Shown here: piece by piece, positions 16,995 through 25,087 of the stretch
Position numbering within the stretch: the stretch's first letter is position 1
How the letters are laid out: every line of letters begins with the position of its first letter
Virus record (IMG/VR): IMGVR_UViG_3300033553_000236
Location: 1-40,082 of that record
Direction: 5' to 3' (one strand)
Origin: a virus
DNA length: 40,082 nt
Made by a program: the position numbers and the translations under genes
Notes under the pieces: model-generated
What the model saw: only the letters and a program-made list of their open reading frames with translations
Databases searched by the model: none
What the model was told of the DNA's origin: nothing

Positions 16995-17435
16995 CTACAG
17001 TGCTCTCACAGGAAGCTCAGCGACAAGCTCAGAGGGTGTAGGTTTTGTTCTGGTTCCTGCTAAAACTAACCCCATCTGCTCATAGGCGTAAGACCATACT
17101 GCTCCCCGCCACGCTAAGAAAGACTGACCTTCAGTTTGATAGGGATTCGTGTAACCTGCATAAGATACCGCAGATAATACATTGTCGTAACCTGCTGCTT
17201 GGGCTTCTGAATCTAGATGCTTTTGAATAGCCGCTTCATATATTTTCTGCACATCAGCATTTATGCCTGCCTGCAAGTCGAAGGAGGCTACAAGTGTCTC
17301 CGCAGCGAGTTCTTCTTCTGGGGCACCCTCTACGTGTAGCGAATTGTCTACCAGCATTACTTGGCAGCCTGTTTCGGATAAGGCTTTTTGCAGGGCTGCT
17401 GATGAATATTGCCCCTCTATATTTAAGTTTTTCAT
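16995..17435 (-). CDS. Accessory cassette protein 3, unknown
   Basis: A 146-aa protein with an acidic N-terminal half and a C-terminal part containing AYDN/YAGYTNPY and FLAWRGAVWSYAYEQM, a Trp/Tyr-rich helical motif that is often seen in proteins beside tail or head fibres. It could be a fibre chaperone or a small virion protein. It is the last gene before the bidirectional terminator. Confidence 0.55.
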   Translation of the reverse strand: MKNLNIEGQYSSAALQKALSETGCQVMLVDNSLHVEGAPEEELAAETLVASFDLQAGINADVQKIYEAAIQKHLDSEAQAAGYDNVLSAVSYAGYTNPYQTEGQSFLAWRGAVWSYAYEQMGLVLAGTRTKPTPSELVAELPVRAL

Positions 17436-18100
17436 TGATCACCTTTCCACTTTATATACATTGCGCCGCCAGCGAAATTAGATATGCGTATTTCTTCATC
17501 TACCGCTATGATTCGTGGTGCTGCACCAAGATCAATATCTTGGAGAGAGTAGGCTACTGTGCTGAGCAAAGTACTGCCTTGTAAGGAACCTAGCACACCG
17601 GGGATTGGCCCTGCTGATTTCATTAACTGACAATTAATGTCATTCGTTGGTCCAGCCTTCCAAAACACCATAAACTGACTTGGCACGACCAAATTAAGCC
17701 CAGTGACAGAAACAACTCCATTATAATTATTTGCAACTGTTGTTAGCCCTGTCAGCAAATTTTCGGCTACTTTTAATCCGACCTGTCCTGATACTGAAGA
17801 ATTGCCTTTAGTCAACGATACTATGTTATATCGCACATCTCGAATATCCCCAGCACCTGTATTCCCTTGCGCAATAAACCCAATTTCTGAAATGACTCCT
17901 CCAGATTTTGGCATCAAGAAACCTGAACCCATGTGATCTAAACTACCAATCGGGACGCTTTCAGTCAGATCTGCTTCACCTGCAATTGGCGAGCAGTAAA
18001 CTTGTGGGAAAGTACTGGGCCAAGCTTCAACTACAGCTTTAATCGGCGTTAGTCCTAACGCTGCGTGGTGTTTTTGATGCTCGTTAAGAGTAGTTAACAT
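17432..18100 (-). CDS. Accessory cassette protein 2, probable virion fibre/spike component
   Basis: A 222-aa protein: an N-terminal helix (TTLNEHQKHHAALGL), then a beta-rich body of Gly/Ser/Val/Thr strands (GNSSVSGQVGLKVAENLL, VVSVTGLNLVVPSQFMVFW) with the look of a trimeric fibre head or jelly roll. No family recognised. It lies between portal and protease genes rather than in the tail block, so a head-fibre role is possible. It overlaps the downstream gene by 4 nt. Confidence 0.55.
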   Translation of the reverse strand: MLTTLNEHQKHHAALGLTPIKAVVEAWPSTFPQVYCSPIAGEADLTESVPIGSLDHMGSGFLMPKSGGVISEIGFIAQGNTGAGDIRDVRYNIVSLTKGNSSVSGQVGLKVAENLLTGLTTVANNYNGVVSVTGLNLVVPSQFMVFWKAGPTNDINCQLMKSAGPIPGVLGSLQGSTLLSTVAYSLQDIDLGAAPRIIAVDEEIRISNFAGGAMYIKWKGDQ

Positions 18101-18101
18101 A

Positions 18102-18437
18102 TTATGCTCCTAACGTGTAAGTTAGAGCCACTACAGCAGCTAGGTTTGTTGCCGCGTGTTCAAATGCCCCTGTGCCAGCAAATATAATCGTGTTGTCTGC
18201 TAATGTCTTGCGCATAACCTGCCATGCAGAGTCTGACAGCGCTGTACCTACAGGAGCTTCGCAGTAATATTTATACGTTGCATTTTCGTACTCGACATAG
18301 GTTGCGGCTGGGCTTGTTACACTCGCCGCCCCATTAACGCCCTGCACTTTCTCAAACGCGCCATCGCCATCTGGCCCGCCGGTTGGGTTCCAGTAAAAAC
18401 CTGCTGCACCTTCTACTTTTGAAACATTGCCTGACAT
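18102..18437 (-). CDS. Accessory cassette protein 1, unknown virion protein
   Basis: A 111-aa protein with a beta-rich, Gly/Ala-rich make-up (AAGFYWNPTGGPDGDGAFEK, ATYKYYCEAPVGTALSDSAW, ending LAAVVALTYTLGA). It is the first gene after late element D and one base from the next gene. It could be an attachment or collar domain for the next protein. Function unknown. Confidence 0.55.
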   Translation of the reverse strand: MSGNVSKVEGAAGFYWNPTGGPDGDGAFEKVQGVNGAASVTSPAATYVEYENATYKYYCEAPVGTALSDSAWQVMRKTLADNTIIFAGTGAFEHAATNLAAVVALTYTLGA

Positions 18438-18474
18438 AACGTGCGCCTGCTAATTAGTTAACTATTGTTGCAGG

Positions 18475-18514
18475 CTAATGGGTGGTGCGGTGGGTGTCGT
18501 CCGATTTGCGTCAC
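18475..18514 (-). promoter_or_regulatory. Late promoter element, copy D (accessory cassette)
   Basis: Minus-strand GTGACGCAAATCGGACGAC (18496-18514) is a diverged copy of the late element; the GAC, CGGACGAC and overall length are kept. A -10-like CATTAG lies at 18475-18480, its first base 33 bp from the T of TGAC. It lies about 40 bp ahead of the cassette. It is the weakest of the four copies by sequence, and the inferred -10 is also poor. Confidence 0.55.
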
Positions 18515-18556
18515 AAACTGGTGGCGGTGCTGGTTGTGCCTGCCCCGCCTGTTTTG

Positions 18557-20758
18557 CTATTGCTCTGGTATGCGGCCGCGGATGGTGCAGCGGCAGCCGG
18601 GGTGGCTGTCTTTCATCGGTATGGGGCCTTCGCCGATTTTGTAGGGGCCATTGGCGGCATGCGTGAGGCATATTGTTGAAACCTTGCCATCGCCTGCGGT
18701 TTCGTAGTCGTAGTCTTCCAGCCCTTCGGCTTGCAGCTCGGCCAGCTTGCCGTCTGCGTGCAGTTCGGTTATTTCACTTTGCGCCAGGCGCTCCCAGTCG
18801 TATTCGTGAATGTCGAAGCGTTTTCTCAGCTGGCGTGCTACGTCTTTGGGGTTTAGGCCGTCGTACACGCCTTGCTGCATGGCGGCTATTATGTCGTCTG
18901 AGTAGCTGCGCACGGTGGTGGCTTTTACCTGCGCCAGCGAGCGGTTGTTAAGCGTGCGCACCATGCCCTCACGCACACTCGCTTCTATGGCGCTGGCGCT
19001 GCCCTGCTCGGCGGCGGCGTTGAGGGTGCCGCGCAGCCATGCCTGAAACAGGCCTTGCACGTAGTCGCTGTCTTCTGCGCTGAGGGTTGCTATAAATTGT
19101 TGCTCAAGGTTTAGCAGCTCTTGCAGCACCAGTCCGACATCAAACATGAACAGCGGAGATTCTTTGCTGGCTTTGTCGCCTGCTGTTTTTCCACCGGCCG
19201 ATTTTTCAGCGGTGAGATCCAGCAGCTTTAAGGTTTCATCTTCCAGCAGTTTCCAGGCACTGAGTGCGGCATTGGTAATGCGCGCTTCTATTTCTGGCAG
19301 CTCGGGGTCGCTTTCGGCGAAGCCTTCACCGGTAGCGGCTTTTGCCGTGCTGGCTTTACCGGCTGCCGACTTTCCCAGGCGATTGCCCTCGCCTTCTTCT
19401 TCGGTATAACCAACTTTTACCCCGCCAATGCGCACCACTTTGCCGGCTTCGTCTTGCTCTACGGCATTGCCTTGCTGGGTGGCGCTGCCTGCGTTGCTGC
19501 GCATGAGCTCGGTTTGTGCTTTTAAAAAGTCGGCCTGTGCCTGCGCTACTACGTCCTGCATGTTGGGCAGCTCTTGCACCAGTTGCCAGTCGCCATCGTT
19601 CCACGTGTAACCCTGTGCGCGCAGGTGCATGGCCACTATTTTTTCCAGCCCTGGCTGGCGCAGCTCGAAGCGGGTTTTGCTTTCCTGCATGAGCAGTTCG
19701 GCTTGTTTGAGTGCCAGGCGTTCTGCGGTGCCCCATACGTAGCCGAGTATCCACGGTGGCAGGCCGGTTTTTGCTACTATTTGCTCCAGCACGTGTTTGG
19801 CCGGTGCTTCTATTTCCAGCGTTTCGCCTTCGGCCCCCAGCACTTTTATGGTGAGTTCGTCATTGGCGCCCACGGCGTTTACAAAGTCGGCCGCTTTGCC
19901 CTGCTGTTTGCTGCTCATGGCGCTGGCGATGTTGTCGGCAATGGTTTTGCGGCGGGTTTCCAGCTCGGGCTGGCCTATTTTAGATTTGGTTTTGTAGAGC
20001 ACATCAAACACCGGGTTGCCGAAGCGCTCCCACACGTGCATGGTGGAGTTGTCTATGGTGAGCAGCACTTTGCTTACAAACTCCATTGAGCGCAGCAGGC
20101 TGACGCCGTAGGGGTTGTCGGATTCATTATGCAGGCCTGCATATACCATGTGGGTGCTGTCTATTTTTTTATAGCCAGTGTTGTTCAGTTTGCTCAGCAG
20201 GTTGCCGGTGTTGTAGTTGTTGCGCAGCACGCGTTCTATTTGATCGGTGCCGTCGCGGCGGCCGGTTTGTGTGGCGGGTTTTCTATACCAGGTTTCCAGC
20301 TGTTCTTTTTCACGGCGAAATATTACGCCTTTTGAGTCGGCCACTTTCAGCTGCGCTACTGCGCGTTTGTCTTTGCTGAGAATGGGCTGGCCAATGGAGA
20401 AGCCCTGCTCGTATAGCTCGTTACTCATGCCGGCATAAAATGCCTGAAAGCCGGTTTGCAGGTCGTTAACCTGCACGGTTTTCATCCAGCTTTGTATGGC
20501 TTGCACAATCTCTTTGTTTTCGCCCTGCACGCGTATAATGCCGTCGAGTGTTACCAGGCGGTTAATGGCGGCATCGATAACGGGTATGGCTTCGCGCAGT
20601 GCTTCGTACAGGCCGGGGGCTACTTCACGGGCTACATAGCCGCTCAGGGTGTTGGTCCACTCGCCTTGCGCCTGTATGTCTCGCTGGGTTAGGGGCTGCC
20701 CGCTGATGCCTTTGTCTGCGTTGTTACTAAACCATTTTAGTGGATTTAAAGTTGCCAT
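18557..20758 (-). CDS. Portal protein fused to a Mu F-like head morphogenesis domain
   Basis: A 733-aa protein. Residues about 20-440 form a portal: an N-terminal part, a clip/stem-like middle (DSTHMVYAGLHNESDNPYGV, LLRSMEFVSKVLLTID) and PPWILGYVWGTAERLA. A Gly/Ala/Glu-rich linker follows (about 440-560). The last 150 residues resemble Mu gpF: LAQVKATTVRSYSDDII, LAQSEITELHADGKLAEL and the C-terminal HPGCRCTIRG signature. Portal and F-type proteins are usually two genes. Here one frame carries both, with no stop or frameshift between them. Confidence 0.82.
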   Translation of the reverse strand: MATLNPLKWFSNNADKGISGQPLTQRDIQAQGEWTNTLSGYVAREVAPGLYEALREAIPVIDAAINRLVTLDGIIRVQGENKEIVQAIQSWMKTVQVNDLQTGFQAFYAGMSNELYEQGFSIGQPILSKDKRAVAQLKVADSKGVIFRREKEQLETWYRKPATQTGRRDGTDQIERVLRNNYNTGNLLSKLNNTGYKKIDSTHMVYAGLHNESDNPYGVSLLRSMEFVSKVLLTIDNSTMHVWERFGNPVFDVLYKTKSKIGQPELETRRKTIADNIASAMSSKQQGKAADFVNAVGANDELTIKVLGAEGETLEIEAPAKHVLEQIVAKTGLPPWILGYVWGTAERLALKQAELLMQESKTRFELRQPGLEKIVAMHLRAQGYTWNDGDWQLVQELPNMQDVVAQAQADFLKAQTELMRSNAGSATQQGNAVEQDEAGKVVRIGGVKVGYTEEEGEGNRLGKSAAGKASTAKAATGEGFAESDPELPEIEARITNAALSAWKLLEDETLKLLDLTAEKSAGGKTAGDKASKESPLFMFDVGLVLQELLNLEQQFIATLSAEDSDYVQGLFQAWLRGTLNAAAEQGSASAIEASVREGMVRTLNNRSLAQVKATTVRSYSDDIIAAMQQGVYDGLNPKDVARQLRKRFDIHEYDWERLAQSEITELHADGKLAELQAEGLEDYDYETAGDGKVSTICLTHAANGPYKIGEGPIPMKDSHPGCRCTIRGRIPEQ

Positions 20759-20776
20759 TGTTTTCCCCGTTTTTTA

Positions 20777-22627
20777 TCAGGCGGCCCGCTCATGGGTGCC
20801 CGAGCTAAATACATCAACCCCGCCATCGTCGTTAAACACTTTGCGCAGCATGGCGGTGCGTTTTGCGTCTATGGTGTGGTCGTCTTTTTTGTCGAATATG
20901 CGGTTGCGCGCGCCTTCTTTTGCGGTGTGGTTGCTCATGTGTTGCACTATGTCGCTGTCTAGTGGCATGGCGTAACCAATGCGCTGCAGGCGGGCGGTTA
21001 TTAAATTGGTGGCCAGCTCTTTGGCGGGCAATCTCACTGCACGCACGTCGCCTTTTTTGTCTTCTTCTTCGAGCATGGTGCCGTCTTCGTCTATGGCATC
21101 GAGCGCGCTGCCGAACAGGAAGCCTGTCATTCTGTCTTCGTAGTTGCCGTCGTCGTATTCTTCTCGGTTTTGCAGCATTTGCACCACCATGGTGCCGGCG
21201 CTGCCGAAGTCGACACCCCATGCACCCTGGAAGCCGAACAGCTCATCGATAACATAAATGAGCTCGCACTGGTAGTCGTAGCCCAGGCCTTTGGCGTGTA
21301 TGCGGGCAACCAGTTTTAGCTCTGGGCCCAGCTCCTGATACACAAATATTTCGGTGGGGTCTTTGGCGTAGCCGAGGTCTGCACCAAACCAGAATACCCC
21401 GGCACCGGCTGGCTCGATAAATTCGCGCAGCAGTGAGTGAAACGCGCGGCGCACGTTCTGCATGTCTTTTGAGGTGTAGTCGCTTAAGCTGTCGTAGCGG
21501 TCTGCATGGGCGTGGTTCTGGCCGACTTTTTTACCGTCGTTCATTTCAAAATCGATGGAGTAGGCGATTACGTGCAGCGCATCTTGTGATTTGTCGGCGC
21601 GCAGTTTTATGCAGCGGTACTCGGGCACGTCTCTGAAGTTTGGTTCTAAGGTATCCCATGGCCACACGGGGTTTTCTTGCTGGCCGTGCAGGCCCAGCAC
21701 GTTGCGCTGGTAGCCGGGGGAGTCTTCACCGCCGTACATGGTTATAAAATGCTGCTTGCGATCTACCCCCCAGAATGGCGGCGGCATGAGTGTTTTCGCC
21801 CAGTGAAACAGGCGCAGGCCCTGTTTGTGTTTTGGCAGGTCGGGTATGGCCTGCTGCGTCATGCGGTAAAATTCGGTGGAGTTGTCGCCATCTGGCACTG
21901 AGTAAAAGCGGCGGTGACAGCCGGGTTTAAGTGCGCGGTGAAATTCTGAGAAGATGGTTTTGTTTTTTACTTTGGCAGCTTCATCGAACAGGCCCAGGCC
22001 GTTTACGTGCACACCACGAAACGCCTCGCCATCATGCCCCGCCGGGCGGAAATACACCCGGCCTATGCTGGGGCGATTGGGCCGCTGCGGGTTGGGTGTT
22101 ACAAACCGTGCCATGTAGTGCGGGGTGCGCTTCGGCTTCCGCCAGAAGTAATTAATAAACGGCATGGGCTCGTTACTCTCGGCCACCTCGCCCACGTGCT
22201 CTTCCATGTCCATTATAATTTCATCGAGGTGGGTTTGCTGTGGCGCGGCCACCAGTATAGACGGGCGTACAATGCGGCCGCCAAAGCTGGTGCACATGGC
22301 CCAGAGTAGAAGCGCGGTTATTTCGCGGGTTTTGCCCACCTCGGCACCGTCCTGGTGAATTACATCCTGATCATACGACAGCACAGATTCTTCCTGGTAA
22401 TCCCAGAAGGCGTAGGGGTTGCCGGTGTCTGGCTCTTTCATAAACGCCTTGCACCACAGCACCGGGTTTTCAGATATAAACGCCAGCTGCGCATGCTCAA
22501 TGCTAATGCCATACTCACCCCGCGACAACGGCTGCCACGCCCAGCCACGATCGGCCAGCCATTCGTCGAAGCCGTCTATGTCAAAGGCGTTGTCTAGGGC
22601 TTCGTTTATGTTTGTGGCGGGTTTCAT
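20777..22627 (-). CDS. terL: Terminase large subunit
   Basis: A 616-aa packaging motor. The ATPase part has a Walker A-like loop DGAEVGKT (about 93-100; the usual second Gly is replaced) and Walker B GLGLFDEAA (Asp215-Glu216). The nuclease part has the RNase H-like acidic residues Asp417 (FGADLGYAKDP), Asp473 (WGVDFGSAG) and a late DDHTIDAKR. It should pack DNA into the head and cut it. It is followed by the portal gene and preceded by an AT-rich two-gene insert that separates it from the small-subunit candidate. Confidence 0.9.
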   Translation of the reverse strand: MKPATNINEALDNAFDIDGFDEWLADRGWAWQPLSRGEYGISIEHAQLAFISENPVLWCKAFMKEPDTGNPYAFWDYQEESVLSYDQDVIHQDGAEVGKTREITALLLWAMCTSFGGRIVRPSILVAAPQQTHLDEIIMDMEEHVGEVAESNEPMPFINYFWRKPKRTPHYMARFVTPNPQRPNRPSIGRVYFRPAGHDGEAFRGVHVNGLGLFDEAAKVKNKTIFSEFHRALKPGCHRRFYSVPDGDNSTEFYRMTQQAIPDLPKHKQGLRLFHWAKTLMPPPFWGVDRKQHFITMYGGEDSPGYQRNVLGLHGQQENPVWPWDTLEPNFRDVPEYRCIKLRADKSQDALHVIAYSIDFEMNDGKKVGQNHAHADRYDSLSDYTSKDMQNVRRAFHSLLREFIEPAGAGVFWFGADLGYAKDPTEIFVYQELGPELKLVARIHAKGLGYDYQCELIYVIDELFGFQGAWGVDFGSAGTMVVQMLQNREEYDDGNYEDRMTGFLFGSALDAIDEDGTMLEEEDKKGDVRAVRLPAKELATNLITARLQRIGYAMPLDSDIVQHMSNHTAKEGARNRIFDKKDDHTIDAKRTAMLRKVFNDDGGVDVFSSGTHERAA

Positions 22628-22660
22628 TGGTTATTTTTTTTGGCTTCGCATATTAATTTA

Positions 22661-23200
22661 TTAGTTGACAGCAACGGCGGCCATTTCGTTTTTAAGTTTC
22701 CAGAATCTGTACGTCGATTTACGCGCTATTTTATAACGATCTTCAATCGACATCTTTTTTGTATGCAACTTGTTTGGGTGTTTTTTAATTCTTACTCGTC
22801 CGTCATTTAACACTACAATTAATCCTGCAAACTCAGGAACATCGCTAATATCAGCTACTCCTTCAGCAACTGCATACCAAAAATAATTTACTGGCAAATC
22901 ACCATCTATAAGCGCCTGTAGCTTTGGTTTGTAGTTAGGCGCATTTTTGCGATCATCCCATTTAAAATTTTTGTATTCATTAAGTTCTAAAGGCCTAAAT
23001 TGAATGAACTTTTTCTTATCAGCTTTAAAGTCTGAGCGCGATATTTTAATTTCGAACTCATCACATAAACCAGACTTTCTCACACAAAACAAATCAGCCT
23101 CGCTATCATGCTGAATATAAACATTAGGTAAAATTATTTCATATCTACGAATATGATCACCGTAATTTGCCAGCGCTAAAATTAAATCTTTTTCGTTCAC
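22661..23200 (-). CDS. PD-(D/E)XK nuclease-like protein (MmcB-like)
   Basis: A 179-aa protein with SEADLFCVRKSGLCDEFEIK, where D (residue 36) and E-x-K (EIKISRSDFKADKKK) match the PD-(D/E)XK nuclease core and look like the MmcB family signature EIK-SR-DF--D-K. The tail is Lys-rich and HTH-like. The start is GTG 23200, and codon use is distinctly AT-rich compared with the flanking packaging genes. Possible roles are DNA end processing near packaging or a moron endonuclease. Catalysis is inferred only from motif. Confidence 0.6.
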   Translation of the reverse strand: MNEKDLILALANYGDHIRRYEIILPNVYIQHDSEADLFCVRKSGLCDEFEIKISRSDFKADKKKFIQFRPLELNEYKNFKWDDRKNAPNYKPKLQALIDGDLPVNYFWYAVAEGVADISDVPEFAGLIVVLNDGRVRIKKHPNKLHTKKMSIEDRYKIARKSTYRFWKLKNEMAAVAVN

Positions 23201-23264
23201 ACTATAAACTCACAGCTAACTATAGAAATCATTAACACTAATTTATAACCTCTAAAATTTACAT

Positions 23265-23468
23265 TCATTCGGCTGTTACGAGACTACCTTGCTTTATATC
23301 TATAACTGACTGAACACTAAAACGACTAGCGAACCGAATCTTTTTATCCATCATAATCAATAACCACTCACCAATAGCAAATAAAATAACAATGTGGAAT
23401 TTGCCATCCAACTTGTTATTAAACTCAAAAATCTGCCCTTTTTCGATAACTATATCTTCAATTCTCAT
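23265..23468 (-). CDS. Small AT-rich unknown protein
   Basis: A 67-aa protein from ATG 23468, which has GGTGGAG before it. Beta-rich with hydrophobic stretches (FHIVILFAIGEWLLIMMD), so it may be membrane-associated or a small barrel. It forms, with the nuclease-like gene, an AT-rich insert between the two terminase genes. Function unknown. Confidence 0.5.
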   Translation of the reverse strand: MRIEDIVIEKGQIFEFNNKLDGKFHIVILFAIGEWLLIMMDKKIRFASRFSVQSVIDIKQGSLVTAE

Positions 23469-23581
23469 ACATACTCCACCCAGCAACTTACTTTTTAATA
23501 TATTTTTCACGCGACATCTGTTCACACTCAGCAAGTAAATTTAAATTTAGTGACATAACATATTCTCACATGTTTACTGAG

Positions 23582-24358
23582 TTACTGATCATACGTTTTA
23601 CCCCGCCGACCATTTGCAGCGGCACTTAATGCACCACCCAACAATGCAGCAATAGCGTTTTTATCGTCGTCTTTGTTGTTTATGTCTTTCACCGCACGCG
23701 GTGTGGCCAGCAGTTCTGGCAGGTTTATGCCGAGGGTGTCCAGCATTTTCACGTAGTGCGGCATTACCGGGTTACCCATTGGCTTGGTGGCCGGTCGCTC
23801 TCCCGTTTTCTGGCCGTCTTCCATTATCGGCAGCATTATTACCTCGCCTGCCTTGTTTACCAGTGGCACCTGAATAATAAAGCCGTGCTCGGCTATTTCT
23901 GCGCGCAGGCGTTGCAGCAGTTCTATGGCGCCAGCAGCTTCGGCCGCCAGTATTTCGTGCATGTGCTCGGCTTTACCATCCGACAGCACGTTAAACAATC
24001 GATCGAACGCCTGCAGATACACGGTTTTATCCAGGCAATCTTGCCCTGCCCTGGTGTAACCCTCCAGCACCAGCGTGCACGGGTGCGTGGGCTCGCCTCG
24101 CTCGTTTTCCGGATGATACTGGCAGGTAGTGCGGCACGGCTTTGCAAACGCGCCAACAGACCAGTTCTGCTGTATTAAGCCTTGCATGGGGCTATACAGC
24201 CCGTGCTTATACGCATTACGCGAACTGGCGGCCTTGCCATCATCGGTAACCGGCCCGGTAGACAGCTGCGCAGCATTACGCCGCTGCTCCAGCGCTTTGT
24301 CGCTCAGGGTGTACGCGCGCTTGCCGGATTTCTGCGGTTTATCATCTTTATCTGTCAT
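23582..24358 (-). CDS. Terminase small-subunit candidate / packaging-block first gene
   Basis: A 258-aa protein from ATG 24358. The N-terminal part (LSDKALEQRRNAAQLSTGPV, then DDGKAASSRNAYKHGLYSP) is a basic helical segment found in many phage genes just before TerL, and is a plausible DNA-binding domain. A Cys-rich middle (CRTTCQYHP, HPCTLVLEG) could bind metal. The C-terminal helical part would oligomerise. No clear Shine-Dalgarno precedes ATG 24358, and the inferred late start point lies only a few bases upstream. Confidence 0.6.
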   Translation of the reverse strand: MTDKDDKPQKSGKRAYTLSDKALEQRRNAAQLSTGPVTDDGKAASSRNAYKHGLYSPMQGLIQQNWSVGAFAKPCRTTCQYHPENERGEPTHPCTLVLEGYTRAGQDCLDKTVYLQAFDRLFNVLSDGKAEHMHEILAAEAAGAIELLQRLRAEIAEHGFIIQVPLVNKAGEVIMLPIMEDGQKTGERPATKPMGNPVMPHYVKMLDTLGINLPELLATPRAVKDINNKDDDKNAIAALLGGALSAAANGRRGKTYDQ

Positions 24359-24367
24359 TGCATGAAA

Positions 24368-24408
24368 TTTAAACAATTAACACGCGGCAGTCGTCCGAAG
24401 CGTGTCAA
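24368..24408 (-). promoter_or_regulatory. Late promoter element, copy A (packaging block)
   Basis: Minus-strand TTGACACGCTTCGGACGAC (24390-24408), identical to copy B. A -10-like TTTAAA lies at 24368-24373, its first base 34 bp from the T of TGAC. It heads the packaging/head block. Confidence 0.72.
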
Positions 24409-24474
24409 TGTAAAATACTCCTGGTAATTACTCATTCTGCAAATAATCAACTGGTCAGGCCGGTTAGCTGGTTG

Positions 24475-24750
24475 TTATGCACTCAATCCAAGAATATGCC
24501 TGACCATCTGTTCTGCCTGCTCAGCATCGAATAGATTAGTTCCTATTGGCTCATGCCTCATTGGGTAAGGTGTGTTCTCGTTATATTCAGCCTTGAAGCT
24601 AATACCAGCATCAGGCGCAAAATCTTTAGGCAGCTCCCAGCAGAGGAAGCGATTAACCATTTCCTTCACCAAATCTTCTGTTGTTTCTACACTGAAAGCT
24701 ATTCGCAGCTTTCTAACCATTTCGTCCACTTGCGCGTCTGTCATTGCCAT
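24475..24750 (-). CDS. Small unknown protein
   Basis: A 91-aa acidic helical protein with a strong GAGGAG site before ATG 24750. Its helices (DAQVDEMVRKLRIAFSVETT, AEQAEQMVRHILGL) give no recognisable fold. The TAA stop is embedded in ATAACAACCA, a motif shared with two neighbours. Confidence 0.6.
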   Translation of the reverse strand: MAMTDAQVDEMVRKLRIAFSVETTEDLVKEMVNRFLCWELPKDFAPDAGISFKAEYNENTPYPMRHEPIGTNLFDAEQAEQMVRHILGLSA

Positions 24751-24817
24751 TTTGGCTCCTCTTTAAGTGTTGTGTAAAAAAAAATTAAATCAACTAGGCA
24801 TAGGCGGAGGATGGTTG

Positions 24818-25006
24818 TTATATGGAAACAAAGCCTTGCTTAAGCATTCTTATCTCTAAGTCTTTCCGCTCAAGTACAAGCCGCACCAATTCTGCCGGTG
24901 CGGTGCCTAGCGGCCCGTGTACTTCAATCATGCCGTCAGATAGATCGAGTTCATTAACAACATCTTCAAGCATGTTTTCCAGCTCTTGTTTCGTCCAGCG
25001 GCTCAT
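24818..25006 (-). CDS. Small helical protein
   Basis: A 62-aa protein (start SRWTKQELENMLEDVVNELD) with an AGGAGATT ribosome site. Leu/Glu-rich helices suggest a dimer-forming small regulatory protein. No family recognised. The stop TAA is within ATAACAACCA. Confidence 0.6.
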   Translation of the reverse strand: MSRWTKQELENMLEDVVNELDLSDGMIEVHGPLGTAPAELVRLVLERKDLEIRMLKQGFVSI

Positions 25007-25087
25007 TCTAATCTCCTCGTTATAGGCATAGGTTTAACCGGCACATACTCGCTCAGCTTACGGCCTGTACGAGCTTCTGCTTGTGTT

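Noticed and set aside
23582-24358. Certain naming of this gene as TerS
   Set aside because: Position and a basic N terminus fit, but no clear HTH motif was found. It is therefore listed as a candidate only.
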